Shown in pieces: positions 1-14,400 of a stretch of 64,000 nucleotides of DNA; position 1 is the first letter of the stretch; each line of letters begins with the position of its first letter. The notes beneath the pieces were generated by a model, which was not told where the DNA came from, did not search any database, and saw only the letters and a list, made by a program, of their open reading frames with translations. The DNA comes from Hofstenia miamia. Its lineage: Eukaryota > Xenacoelomorpha > Acoela > Hofsteniidae. The position numbers and the translations under genes were made by a program. The stretch is taken from NCBI GenBank assembly GCA_900660155.1, contig CABFPE010000046.1:128288-192287 (forward strand). The letters are read 5' to 3'.

Positions 1-6
1 TACCAA

Positions 7-8
<2 letters not shown>

Positions 9-50
<42 letters not shown>
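9..50. repeat. (TA)n microsatellite
   Basis: About 21 TA units. Confidence 0.95.
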
Positions 51-53
<3 letters not shown>

Positions 54-1078
54 TCTTACAAAGGCAGTAATTGGAGCGTTAACTTTCAATTTTTGACTAC
101 TATTTGGCGCCAGTATGAAAAAAGCCTCTATTTTAGGGTCTTTTTATAGTTAGTAATGCCCAGTGCCACTTATAAAATGGTATTTTTCATTCTGAAGCTT
201 GCGTTTTGCTCCTAGATCTTAATGGAATTGGAGCAAGAGAAAATAAAATCGATACTAAATTGCTATCATGGCTAGCAGCCTTTTCAAATGCTTCTATTTT
301 GCATGTGCAGCTTAGATTTGAAAAGCATAGAAATTATTAACTTTTTAATAGGCTATTTTAATATTTTTTGCATTGCTGGAGAATTTCAAAATATAAGTAA
401 ATAAGTATGAAATTAAGAAACTCGTATTAAAGAGCGATTTATGAGTTTTAAAAAAAGACTACAACTGCACTAATGTAAGTGTACAATCATGGCTAGTTTA
501 TAATATAAAAGATATTTTTAAGATTTTAAATACTAAGTACTTTTAAATTTAGTAGAAGTATTCATAGTAATCAAAAAAAATATCAGTGTTTGAAAAATCT
601 CTATTTTCTACTTAATCATTTGTTGCTTCTATTATTCATGTATTACAAATAAAACTTAATCTACAGAGAACTGAGTAAGTTTTTCTTAGAGACTTAAACA
701 CCCCATAATTTTTTGTTGATTTAGTAATGAAATTTGCTATTAAATACAATAGTCATGCAATTATAACTACTTACCAATTTCTACAATGCAAATACCAAAT
801 AAATCTCTTTCAAAATGGCTAGGATTCGATAATTTTGGAATTTAAAATATTGGAGGCACTTTAATCTCTCACCTATGTCCTAAACCAGTAGTATAAATGA
901 CATAAAAGGTGAAGATTTTAAATCTATAACTGAATTGTTAGATAATACTAATTATTCTACAATTGTTAAAAACATTCAGTTTTCTGTTATTATATATTTA
1001 TTCCCTTGATAATCTAGCTGATGCACTTTCTGTACCAAATTCGCAACTGTTTTAACATCGTTTGCTTTAAATTGGTGT

Positions 1079-1100
1079 TATATATATATATATATATATA
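1079..1100. repeat. (TA)n microsatellite
   Basis: 11 TA units. Confidence 0.95.
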
Positions 1101-1869
1101 CAAGAAATTTATATTGGTGTTTTGTAAGTAAAAAAATATTGTGGCCCATATTGCTAAAAAACTTCATTTTTATTATACAAAAATATTTTTACACATATGA
1201 AGCACATAAACTGGCTGTAAAAACAGTTTTTATAGTGTTAAACATCAAATTTATTATATATATAAATGAATAGGGTTGGACATTTCATTTCAAAAATCTC
1301 TTAGTACAAAGCTGTAGTAACACTTTCAAGCACTAAATTAAAGCAAAAAAACTACTACATAGCTAATGACAAATGTGTAGTAATCAAAATTAAAAAAACA
1401 GTTCTTGTAAACTAAAATCAATTGAATTTTTTTTTATTTTTCCCTTGTGCCTCATTCACCAGAAAACATGTGCTTTCATTTAAGGCATTGGAATAATAAT
1501 TGACATAAGGTTCCTTTCGTTTTGGGAAAGCGGAATATAAAAAAATTCAACATATAGTATGGTTAAATCAGTAGATTGCAGCTTTGCTTACTTTCAAGAT
1601 TTTGGAGGGAAAATTCATGTTTTTGTTAGACAAATGATTTCTAATACCCTTGTTCTTTTAAAATATATCCATTCCTAAGTGTTATCATTATTCAGTTTTT
1701 GTGCAGTAACAAAAAACCTGAAAAAGACATACATATTTTTTTCGGTAAATTTTTTATAAGTTGCTTTAAAATCTGATGAAATTTTGCGAAACTTTTTTTC
1801 ATTTTATAATTTTATAATACAAGCACATATATATCCTGAATTCAAGGTTTTCAAAGCAAAATAAAAAAA

Positions 1870-1926
1870 TGGCGCTTTGTCCCCTTAGAAATGCTAAAAA
1901 ATAGCGTTTTGTCTGACAAAGCGCCA
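1870..1926. repeat. Perfect 12-bp hairpin
   Basis: TGGCGCTTTGTC (1870-1881) and its exact reverse complement GACAAAGCGCCA (1915-1926), separated by 33 bases. The loop contains TAGCGTTTTGTC, a near-copy of the left arm. Confidence 0.85.
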
Positions 1927-1936
1927 AATTCTACTG

Positions 1937-1938
<2 letters not shown>

Positions 1939-1982
<44 letters not shown>
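1939..1982. repeat. (TA)n microsatellite
   Basis: About 21 AT units just after the hairpin. Confidence 0.95.
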
Positions 1983-1985
<3 letters not shown>

Positions 1986-2338
1986 AAGAAATTTTAAATA
2001 GCGATCGTTTTTCAAGTTGTTAATTTTAAGTGTAGTTATAAACTACGCTTTCAACTTAGTAAATTATATGAATGATAAGTTATTTTCATCACAAATAGAT
2101 TCATAAATTACCGAAAAGCTATGTCCTACATCGGAGTAGCAGTTTATTTTATCGTTCTGTAAACTAAAGTTTAACAAGACTTTTTAGAAATTACTTCACA
2201 TGTAAATCATTACCCATAAAACCAAAATACTTTTGCTGATAGCAAAACTTATTAATTATATAACAAGTGACTTCAGTAAATAGGAACATTAGGAGAAATA
2301 TTTAGTTTTTATTACTGGTTAATATCTCAAAAATTTAG

Positions 2339-2484
2339 TTCTGACGAAGTTTGTAATGGGGTAAAGGATTGCGCAGATGGATCGGATGAAGACAGTTGCG
2401 AACCTCATTGTTTTCCTGAAATTGAGCTCACTTGCCTGAAGAATAAGAGAACTGTTTGTCTTCCCAAGTCATATCTTTGTGATG
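2339..2484 (+). CDS. LRP exon 1: end of LDL-A repeat 1 and first two thirds of LDL-A repeat 2
   Basis: Acceptor AAATTTAG, donor GATG|GTAAGA. Enters with one base of a split codon, leaves in phase 1. The frame reads SDEVCNGVKDCADGSDEDSC, the C-terminal half of an LDL-A repeat with the classic Ca2+ box (D-C-x-D-G-S-D-E). It then starts a second repeat (CFPEIELTC ... VCLPKSYLCDG) that is finished in exon 2. The missing N-terminal half of repeat 1 implies at least one exon upstream of the window or unseen in it. Confidence 0.92.
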
Positions 2485-5400
2485 GTAAGATCAATGGAGA
2501 TAAAATTTAACCTTTAAGCATTCGGCCTAAGCGAGCTAAGTTTACAATTGTACGTTGTTAGAAATTTCATTATAAAAGACGGCATTATTATGCTATCAGC
2601 TCAATCCCTTGAATGGGTCGTTTTTTATCAGTCAAAATTTGGTTTGAAAACAAAATGTCACAATTGAGTTTCTGTGAAAAATGTGCAATTTTTTATTAAA
2701 ATATTATCAAATTTGGCTATTTCATGCTACCTTGTACTTATTTTTTAGAATTAATGCGTATTTTTTCAATGCATATATCCACTTCAGCTCTGCTAGTTTG
2801 GTTGACAACACATTTGAACATTGTATTCATATATCTGTTAAGAAGTTTTGGACTCGAAGTGATGTCTATTTAAGCATTTCATTTATGCAAACATATTTTA
2901 AATATTTGAAAGGTGAAATGTATTTAATTCCGTATTTATCACCTAATAAAATGTACAGAAAGGAATTCTGGTTGATTTCCGCTACTTACATCTGTTTTTC
3001 AACTTTGGTAAATTGAGGCAAATGGGCATTCAATTCATTTTAGTTGGCGTAGACATCAGTTTATTGATTGTTAATCGAGAGTTGTCAACGTTGAAAAGGT
3101 TTACAATTTTCCTGTTAATAGCTCGTTCCCTCATAGTGATATTCTAGCTATGATTTGATTGCTGTGGCATTCATAAATGCCAATTTTCATTAGGAAACTA
3201 ATTCTGAACTTACTCCTTCATATGGTGATGGTTTCTTCTAAAATATTACAAAAAAATGTCTGCTCGATTCAGAGGTTTAATCGGATTCGAGTCGGGTTAG
3301 AGTTGAATTTTTGAAAACTAGACGGATTTAATTCGGGTCGAAAAAATTGATTTTTTAAATGTTTAATAGGATTTAATAATGCTGTAATTTGCAGTGATCA
3401 TTTATCATCCTTGTGTATCATCTCAGGACGTTTCAACTTGTGCTTATAGATTGTTTTTAAACCATTTTTTATCATTTTAACACCTAACGATTTTAAAAAT
3501 ATTTATTTCGCTTCGAGTCGCTTCTAAAATCTCGGCCTGATTCCATCTCTGATTTGATTAACGCTTGAAACCTCTTAAGATTTAATTTATTGTAAAATCA
3601 AGGCTGGTCCAACATCTAATTTTAGCCTTTTGCTTCTTTTATTATCCTTTGTGAAGTTTATTAAAATCGTAAATTAAAAGTTATTTTTATTCTTGCTATT
3701 TATGTTAACCTTTGTGCCAAAATACTATTTCCTTACTGAATTCTGTTCACACCGTGTTGACAAATGATTCGATTATGACGCGTATTGTTCTCTCCGCGCA
3801 AGTGGCCATCTTAGCATGTGGTAAATTAGACAATAGCTTAAATTCGTGTCTGTCACACTTCTCTTGACACTGTATGCTCACTTTGGTTAAACTCGTTTAT
3901 TTATTTATTCTTTGAATCTAGTAAGTCTAGCAAAATATTATACAATGTTCCTCTCTATTATATCTTTTCATTTTATTTCACTCGTTGTAAGAGAGGTAGA
4001 GTTTAAATTGCGGCTATACAATTGACTTACACCCGGCATCTATGGAACGTAATTGTTCAGACCCGAGTCCTAATTAATCAATCTTGCGGACTAGGCTCAA
4101 CCAAAACCTAAATAATAAACAATCAACTAATTCATACTTTAAAATGAAAAATTATAAACAAGTTTTAATTTGAACTAAAAAATATAATTATAAACCAAAT
4201 TTCCTTACTTATATTACACTTTCAGTGCTATGAATTCAGGTAGCGATATGAGACTCCTTATAACAATAGTAAAGTTCTTTTCTTAGATCGAGACCCTTTT
4301 ATTTCGTCCTGTCTAACCAAAGCTATATGGGTTAGTGGTGCGCGGTAGTTTTTGTAAAAAAATACTGAGAACATTCGTCGCCAACCACCGAAATAGTTAA
4401 CATTTTATTGCCCTTACAACTAGTGCTTGTCATGGCAACAAACTGGATTTTTCTAAGATGTTAAAAGAAAGATGTTCCTGACTTGTTTTTTAGGATTATT
4501 AATCATCCATAGAAAGGTTATAAAGTCTATTTCTAAGGCATTGTGTAAATAAGGCCAATTTTATTAGAGTTAGTAAAAACAATGCTGTATACATTACATG
4601 TATCAATCGCAAAATATTTACTGTTGGAAACTTGTTAACGAAATTTCAAGTGAACCCTAAAAAATCATTTACAAAATTCCACAAGGCTAATGCCTAAAGC
4701 ATTTTTAAATGAATGTATTTGAGAGGCATTTTGGGTTTAATCTTCGTGCTTATCCTTTTTATCGTTTGTTCATATCAATACATTGAGCTTTGTAATTTGA
4801 TCAGCACTTGAAAATATTCATTCATCACATTCAGAGTTAATGTCTTTTAACTCAATCCCCATATAATTTATTGGTTGTGATTTAGCACATTGCCACCCTT
4901 TTTAATGTGAAGGGTTGTAGTTAGACTGTACATGGTCCCCGTGGCAGTTTCTGTTATTTTCGCGAAATTCTATATTTTTATCGATTGCTTTAGAAAACGG
5001 TGAAGGTTATGGCAAATTCCAAACCGAAGCCAGACACTCACTCTAATTATATTTGCTTGAACAAATCATATTAAATTCATTCACTTGTTGGCGGGATTTC
5101 TATAAATTGCGAAAATCGCCCTTTGTACATTAAGCCTTGAGATTGTAGACTTGATTTTCAAATCAGCGTTTTGGCCACTCCGAGCAATAAGAGTGATGAT
5201 CAAAGCTGAGACTGATCATCAGATTAATCCCGATGTTGGATTTTCCTTTGAAAGTTTTGCTCTGGTTTGCTTTAGACCGGTAGATATTAGTAACTGTTTC
5301 GAGAGTTGCTAGGTACCCTTGATAAACATCAAATACTGTTTCACTTATTTTTAAGTCAATTGAACGTTATTTGCAGCAGTGCCAAGTCTCTGTAGGTCCC

Positions 5401-8400
5401 CAAATTTGTCATTTTTGTAGAAATGCTCAGTACTTGAAGTTGCTTGTGAATTGTAATTCTATAATTATTGCGTAAAAAATAATTGTCAAAACAACTTTCA
5501 GTTGACAAGGACGTTCCAAAAAAATTTTCAATGTTTTAATGATTAGGTAATTATATCAGAGTAGGGGCTTTCTGGCATTTCTACAGCATGAACCAACTCT
5601 TTAAAATTGCTACTTCATGTTGTGTAGATTTTTCCTTCAAATTGAATTTTTGACCTTTAAAACGACTCTTTTTTAAAAAATGAATCGTCTTGTCCTATAT
5701 AACTAGTACATGTTAAGTACGTATTTTTCATGAGTAATACACAATTTTATATAGGAACTTTTTGGACTTAATTATATCCTTTCATTAACACTGTATTAAG
5801 ACCTTGACAATGGAATTGCTCATAGTTGCACATTCCTCTTTGAGGAATTAGAATTTGCAGTGTGTGGAATGTGTTGGTGTATTGTTAATATTTAATTGTT
5901 TTCTTTTATTTTATGAGCGTAGGTGTTGTATTCATCCCACATCTACTCATTTAATTTATATGCATTTAATTGTCTGGTCGAGACACATCTATACATTCAA
6001 CTGACCAAATTTTCAATTCCAAAATGTATTTCATTCGGGATACAGTGCGTAGTTCTTATAAAGAAATTATACCTTTTGTGTTTTAACTTTTTTGTCGGTT
6101 TTTTCAAAATTTTTAATTTAGACATCAAATAACTTTTGAATTCCAGTTGTTTTATTTTTAAAGCAATTATTACGTCTTAATGTTTTTTATAAACCGCATC
6201 ATAGTTGAAATATGATCAATATTTTGCCATCCAAATCTAATATTATAAAAAATAGTAAATTTTAATGTGACCCTGTTATAATAAGTACAATTTTGATTTG
6301 GCCGATACCCTTCCCATAAACTATTTTGGTCCTTTGTGGTTAACACTAAAATAGCGATTACTCCTTGAGAATAAATTACATCTGATGTTTCAAACGCGAA
6401 AATTATATAATAGAAACAATATTTCTACAACAACTTCAATGAAATTATCAATATAATTGGAAGTATATGTACCTGCTAGTGTTGTGCTGAATGAATAATG
6501 AAGCAAAGAAAAAATACTTATGGGGCATTTTGATCTATCGTGGCGTTTCTAGTGTTAACGGGGGATGGCTTATGGTTATGGGCAATTTTTTGAAATCTAT
6601 AATATCCAGTGCCATTTTAGGCCCAATCCCACTGAAATATGCAGTCTCATAGTACTGGGACCAGTAAATAAAGCCCACTGGTCCTGCAAGACCCTATGTG
6701 GATTAGTTCTACACAACCGCTAGCATAGACAAATTTAGTATTTGAATTTGTCCATTCGAATATGTTTGCCTTTTCTTATCTAATTCCAGGTATGTGCAAT
6801 CGTAAATGTTTGCATTAGCTAGATTTTAACCTTCTGCATAGCGATGCTATTACCCAAACATTTTTTAGTTTTTTCAGAAATCAACGTTAATTTAGTTTTT
6901 AAAAAACTAAACGTTAAATATAAACACAAGCTCCATTGGTGTTTTATGAGAAGTCGACTAATTTCCCAAGTTGTATAAATATGTTTAATGCGTTATTTAT
7001 ATCCAAAATTACGAGCTAATTTCTCGCTTAAGACGTCAGTTAAGAGTTATAAATGTTTGCAACATTTTCGAATATTTATCTAATCTCAACAAACCTCTCC
7101 GTTTATCTTTTATTATTACGCATTGGAATCTGATTTTGAGTTGCTTCTAAGCATAGAAATTTGGATAAAGAAGTGTTCGTTTGTAGATGCATTTGCGGAT
7201 GTCTTTAAATGACGCAGACGCACATCGTTTGTTGCGTTTACTGTTGACCAATATGATTTGTAAAGCTAACCAATTCCATTTTCTCGCACTTCTACTTTAT
7301 TAAATGCCTACTACTAGCCTCTGTTGATCTTGCTAATCCCTTCTAAATCCTCACTCGAATAATCATATTTGAGATTTCAGTACCAGTTAAGCCTGCTATC
7401 CCACGTCAGTTACCACCTACCTTCTGCGACTTTGAAACAGGCCTCCGCCTCAATTTATTTATTTCCTTTTATCATTTGTCAATCTCCTTCGGACTGCTTT
7501 CGAATGTGTACGTCGCAGACAAAACTTACAAACTTAATTATTCACACGGTTACCTAATAAAACTGCCATTTTACTAGAGGAGAAAAATTTTATTAGCACT
7601 AATAACTAACTTTAAAGACAGTTTCTCAAATGGTTTCATTTAATGAAATTAAATTTTCGCAGTCTTCATCAAGTACTTGATACGATTACAATTTCAAATT
7701 TTATTTAATTTGATTTTTTTAGGAACTTTATTAAGGTCGTGTCAAGTACACAGTTGAACCAGTTTAAAAAATTTTCACTGTTTTCTGATTTAACCAGTTA
7801 ATAACTTGATCAAATTTTTAACCGCGCCCAATTCGTGAGCTGTGAAATTTTCCGCAATTTATAGTGCAAGATAGTAGCTAAAGATTCGCTCTGAGATGGT
7901 CTTTCTACCCGAGACCACAAACATGATTTTGTTTTTTCACTTGAAAGAATAATTTACTTTGGTTTGTAAATGGGATTTTCGATAACTTTTCACGAAATCC
8001 GATTTTTAATCTGATAATATTCATCTTGATTTATAAATAACATTTAAATATGTTTATATCAATAATTCTTTCTTGATTGTTCAATTTTTGAAAAATTCAA
8101 TATTTGAGGATTTTGAAACGAATGAGAAGGTCTCGATTTCTATAAGTCTTACGTTGTAGTTTGGCGTTGTCGTGTTTAAATGTCAAATGGTTTCCTTTAC
8201 TTTTGAAAGTAATTCATATGGCAATTGACTGTTAAATTGGGATGTAGACGTAAATAACTTGTTCCTATTACAGTATATTGCATTATAATGCTAAAGCATT
8301 CTTACTCTCCTCTAAAGCCTTATTTCCTAAAGGTTCTAGTATACGGTATATCTGAAAGCATAGAACTCCAGGCTTCGGTAGCGGAAGCTTAATACGCCAA

Positions 8401-11400
8401 TATCTTATTTTAGATACATAGCATCCAAAAACATTTTCACTCAGACTTCATCAGTGGAACTCTTTCCAATTGCGTCTGACTAGAAATGTTTAAATGTTTA
8501 TTTTTCGAATATTGCATTTGTTATCGTACTACTATTCAAATTGTTTTATAATAAAGTCGTTTACTATAAAATATTGAAATTTAAAAATTTTATCAACCAA
8601 ATCAGTCTGCTTATTCTTAAATGACCAGGGTTGGCATTTTTAAATCATATGTTGTTTTAAACACTGTTTAGAACTGTTTAAACATGGTTTACAATGTTTT
8701 TAAATGTTTTTTTCAATCCCGTATAAAATTTTATGTAAATTTAGGAAAATTATTTTTGGGAATTGTTCATTCGTGCATAGCCGCCTTCCTGTATGAAACG
8801 AGAAATAAATGTTTATAAGGTTATCATAATTCAATGTTTGCTATTATATGTTTTAGCAAAATTTTTGTGATTTGAAGAAAACATTATTATTATTGTTTAA
8901 CACGTTTTTTGTAGATACACTAACTAATTTCATCACATAGTCGTATTTAAAATTTCCATTACAACTTTATACTTTTGAAGCAGTACAAAATGTAAAAACA
9001 AACTATTTTTCCTTTAAAGTCACAAACAGTTTTTACTTTCTCCTGCAATTTCCGCCAAACCTAATAGGAAGTTTGGGAAACCTGGATTTGGTGAAAATTT
9101 GTTATCGAAATTATTCGGGTGTTGGAAGTATATTAATATATGATGTTTTATTCAGTGGAAAATCCGATTTTTTTTCAAATACATTGATAATCTTCCCGTA
9201 ACTATTCTTCCGATAAAAACAGTGGGATAAGGATCATGGCAGCTTCAACACATCAACTACTTCGTGTTCTGTTAATAAACATTCCATCAGAAGTCGTGTT
9301 TTGGTTGTTTAGGGTTAATAGTAAAATGATAAAGCAAATGGGCTTACGGTACTCTCTCACTTTAGTCTATTCATGCTTTTTAGAAGTTAATGACTGCGAC
9401 GATGCCATCGATGAGGCTGATTGTCTACCTGCGCCTAAGGCCACCACCCGCTGTAATAGTCCACACATACCCAAACAAATTTCAGACGACTTGGTTTGCA
9501 ACTACATTACAGATTGTTACAGTAATGAGGATGAACTAGTCAAGTGCTTCGACTATAGTAAGTATTCTGGTTTCATTTTTTTATTCGTTTTTTAGTAGCA
9601 TGCTTTTTATGAAGTTTTTTATCAATTTTTATCTTCAATCTTAATAATTTATATACGAGCAGCTCATAATATTAAGATTATCAAAAAAATTGTACAATCT
9701 GGGAGGACGCCCAACATGTTTATAGTACTCATTGGACCTATTTTTTCATTGATCATGCAATTTTATATTGCCCATCGCTAAATATTTTTAAACAGAGGTC
9801 ATATGATAAAGTTATAGGAGTTTATGTGTAGAAACCATAGTATTCAAAAGGTTGAAAACGTATAAACTAAGATATAGAATTTAAACCTGAGTGGATGGAC
9901 AATTGGAGGGAATAAACGAAAAATTTCATAAGAGGACAGAAAGAATTGAATGAGAAAGGTAAAAATAAATGAATGAATTAATGGCGACGGAAGGAAGAAA
10001 TCAGAGATTAATGAAGGAAGAAAGCGAGAACTGAATGAACATGTGAATTTATAAATGAATAACTATCATCAAGAAATCTGATAATTCAAATAGTAGTCAT
10101 TTGAAACTAATAAAACTTCAAACGCGATGTGTAAATAAAAGGAATATTTAGTCCAGTGCCGTTTTCATTTTAATGGTTTGCAGATGAAAATATTTAGTAG
10201 AACGAGTTTTTTAATATGCCAACGATTACCACTATGAGTTGCTGTTACATTAAAGTCTGCAAGTCGTGGTAAATTGTTGACCGAAGTTATTCATTGTTGT
10301 TTAGTATTCTGTTCACATACTTCGCTGTATTTGTTTAGCATTTTTGTGTACTTTATACGCTTTTCTTGTGAGGTTAAGATTCTTAGTACATTCTATAAAT
10401 GCCTTCTTATCAACATTACATTTTCCATTTAATTTTTTCATGTTTCAATTTTATTTAAATTTTATGAATTCATTGCAAAGTGACCCAAAGTTAAAGGTTC
10501 TCTAAACCTGATTTAAGCAATGTTTTAAAAAATACGTATGTTTTTTCATTTGGGTTCCCCATTCCAGTAAATGGTGTTTTGGTAAAATTCCAACGTAAAT
10601 CCGTTCAATTCATGTTAACCCTATTCATTTTTATTCCACATTGTGAACAAAAGTGTATGATTTTTTCCGCTTTATGAAACATAAAGTTATAACTTTTTCC
10701 CAGCAATTCTGCCTAAACCCAGATTCAATAAATAGTTATAGTTTACACTTGAGTTTTTCGTAATTTCGACGTTTTGCTTGATATCTACGAAGAATGATGA
10801 TTTTAATTTTCTATACAGCAAACGCGGCTTCTCTTAAAGCAATGTGGAGGAGTATAACTGCGTCATTTGTTTTTGGTTATGTTTCTATGTTTTTATTAGA
10901 TGCGTGACTCACCCGTCTGCATAAAATTAAAAGCATGTGACTAATTCAAAGGCATGAATAAGAAACTTGAAAAATGTGTAGGCTATGTCACTGGGAGTAC
11001 TTAAACAAGCAAAATTCAAATCGAATTGTTGCGTCATTTCAGAATTTGTTTTTAATATATTGTTCTAAAACAGTTTAATTGCTGTTTTCTATTTTTAATT
11101 TTAGTTTTTTAGTTGCATATAAGTATACGGTTGCGCTTTTGATTTTATTTAATAATACGCATTACACTGTTTTCTCTTTAAGATTAAATGGCAAATATAT
11201 TCTCAAAATAGACGGCCACGATTACTCAAATCCTGCATTAAAGAAGAGTTTGAAATTTTTATTTTTTAAACAAAAATCGTTTTAATTCACAATTTTATAC
11301 AGAAATACTAAATAAATTAAATAAAACTTAGGCACGACCAACAGTAGCCGATTTAAATCCTTGAATTTTGGTGTCTTGCCTAGTTGATCTAACACTCTTT

Positions 11401-14400
11401 TGTAAGTTGTTAAAGTACACATTTGTGCGGCATCTCGCAGCGTTCTTTCTCAATAGTTAACAATGTTCTAAACAAAATATTCGAAAATCACTTTCCAAAA
11501 TAAATTTATGAATCACAAAAATAGAATGACTTCTAATGTCTGTTTTACATTGTTGTACTATAAGGTCGTGATTCGACACAAGTATTTGAAACATTCTTTT
11601 ATCTAATGAAAATCATTTTTCAGTAGGAACTTGAATACCTCCGCGGCTAATATCGTTAAGATAAATGGAATATTAGCATTTTTCACTTGAATTTGCAATG
11701 ATGTTTTCCTTACAAGAAGCACATAACTTGATAGGTTGAAATTTGTGAGCAATGTATCCAGCTATGAAGAACACAATTTCCAGTTCGAAGTCATTTAAGT
11801 CAACTAGATCTGAATTCCATGAAATATTTTGAATAATAGAAGATTTTGCTTCGAAAATATAATTCATTTCATCAACTTCATGATTAGATAGAAAACTTTT
11901 TAACTTTATCACTCGTTCTGAGCGCTCTACCTCGTACAACCCAACAAGGAACCTACCACCTGACATTTGACGATAGCGACTGAACCGTTTTTCCAGCGAA
12001 TCTTGATTTATTCTGGATGTTAAGAAAAATTCATATTGATCATCTTCAATAAGATTTGTTGCTAAACTGGCAATCGAACTGGTAGATAAAATAACAGCTT
12101 CAAATGTTTGCGTTGTTAATCCTGGTAACCTGGATTGCCGCCATTCATCTACCCAAGTTACGAAGTTCAAGAGAAACTCAATTTTTCTATCTCCTCTTGA
12201 AATTCCACGGCCGAGGCGAAGTGGGTGGCATTGAGATTTTGCGTTTAGAATGGACCACCAAATAAAAATAATTTCAATAAAAGTTGCAGTTGTTAAACAC
12301 TCGGGATCATCTGGGAAATAATGACGCAGAGCAACACTGTTTCTGTAATCGAAAATTCCAAGTGCTAAATTAACATTTTGTTTTTTGTTCGAGGGATTCA
12401 GAACTGCTTGAGTCAAAGAAGGCGCTTTTTCAAAAGACTTTTATACTTCTTTTCAACATTATACAGTTTTTGCAACGATTTCCACGTAGTTTTGCCATTT
12501 TGAGGAAAATCAATCTTGAAAACATCAATGTCTGAAGTGAAGAGTGGAAGAGTAAATGTTTTAAATTTCAAAAAATTATTCCGAATTGTCTTTATTAATT
12601 GTACTACATCAAACAGCAAATGAGTAGTAAGATTAGGTGATACAGATACTCGAAATCCACTGTCATCAACTGATTTATCTATAAGCAATCGTCGATATGT
12701 ACTTACATTAACGCCATTGTTGTCACATATAATTGAACGAATTTTTAATTTTGTGTCCTTTAAATCATTAAAAATTTTAATGATTTCATCAACCAAATCT
12801 TGATGAATAATTTTCACTACTGGAAGAGACTTTACAATAATGCTCTTACCACTTTTAAGCGAAGTAATCATAAAGCAGTAAATACTTCCATACAATTCTA
12901 AGTCATCATTAACACCAGAAACTTCACCTCCGTTATACTNTTAAATCATTAAAAATTTTAATGATTTCATCAACCAAATCTTGATGAATAATTTTCACTA
13001 CTGGAAGAGACTTTACAATAATGCTCTCATTACTTTTAAGCGAAGTAATCGTAAAGCAGTAAATATTTCCATACAATTCTAAATCATCATTAACACCAGA
13101 AACTTCACCTCCGTTATACTGAAAATCCTTCTCCAGATACATTTAATCAAATGTCAAGCAAACATTGCATTCATTTTTAAATTGGTATTCTGTAAAGCGT
13201 TGGGTATTGATTTTTTCTGCACATATTGTTCTCAAGAGACGAGAATGAGGCAATGGTAAATGATCTCGAGCAATCTCATATGCTGCTGGGGAGGTAAAAC
13301 GCATTAATAGTGCCAATCTGAGAATAGAGGAACTATATGGTTTTTTTCAGAAAATTGACGAAGATTTAAGTCTTCAAGAACTGAATGTGAATGATCATTT
13401 TCAACATTGCTAAGATAATTCATCAGTTCATGCAATTGAGATTTTCTTGTCAATTTGCAATTGTGAGCACAGCCAATCCAGTCAGGAAGTGGTACAGAAC
13501 CAAAATGGATTCCTTAACAACAGGCGCAGGTTTCAATAAATTGTATCTGCGAACACATTCAGGCAACCTAAAACTCTGATTAAAGTGAATTTACATTTTG
13601 CATAACGAAGATTTCATATATATATTATAATATAGAATTTGTATTTTTTTAAAAAGTTTGATCCGGGTTCTATAGATGTTAACCTATCCAGCCGCGAATT
13701 TCTACCATCGCAGATATTTGAAGCTATATCGTGCAATGATTTGAGACGATCTGAACAAACGAATTCAGGAAGTTCATCAGTAATTGTAGTGAAATCACGT
13801 GGTGGAGATCGGGAGTTAGACATAAATGCCTAATAATATATAATTGAATTTTAATAGCAATAAATTACTATGAATTTGCTTGCGTTAAGATATATCATGA
13901 TTAACTCATTAACCTTAACTTGTAGAGGAATTTTTTAATGGTTTTCAACAATACGCCCGACTGCTTTCTTCGCAAATAGATGTGCCAAAATCTCTAGATT
14001 TTAACGTTAAAGAAGGTATCTAGTTAAGTTTTTGCAATCATACAGTCAAAGGTTTATATTAGTAGCTTTGCTTATACGCTATGACACAAATTAGATATGA
14101 AAACAATACTAAAACCAAAAATTGAACATAAAACTATAATATTTTATTCAATTTTAGATAGCAATATTCTGCTTGCATAGAAAAATCGCACTTAACATGA
14201 CCGCATACATAGCATGCATTATAGATTTTATGCAATGCATAACATTTAATAGTATTTTATATTTCGATCACTTTTGCAAGATTCTTACTTTGAGGTCTAT
14301 TTATTATACATCGAGCTTTACCTTAAGATTACTTCGTTGATCATTATTTAATACAAGCATGTAGTATAATTTTAACGGTAAGTTACCTTAACACTATATG

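Larger units (their letters stand above)
1..2338. other. Intron (or upstream flank) before first visible LRP exon
   Basis: No LDL-A or EGF exon was recognised here. The stretch holds three (TA)n tracts and a 12-bp hairpin at 1870-1926. Since exon 1 begins inside an LDL-A repeat, this must be intron at least near its right end. Confidence 0.7.

Noticed and set aside
2681-3016. 111-codon plus-strand open frame rich in Phe and Tyr
   Set aside because: Composition is what A+T-rich intron DNA gives by chance; no motif, no repeat elsewhere.
3270-3560. CGAGTCGGGTT-like words shared with 48700-48900
   Set aside because: Looks like degenerate simple sequence; I could not align the two regions over any length.
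6590-6720. Similarity of GTCCCAGT/ACTGGGAC words to 60950-61140
   Set aside because: Only short shared words in no consistent order; not enough to call a repeat family.
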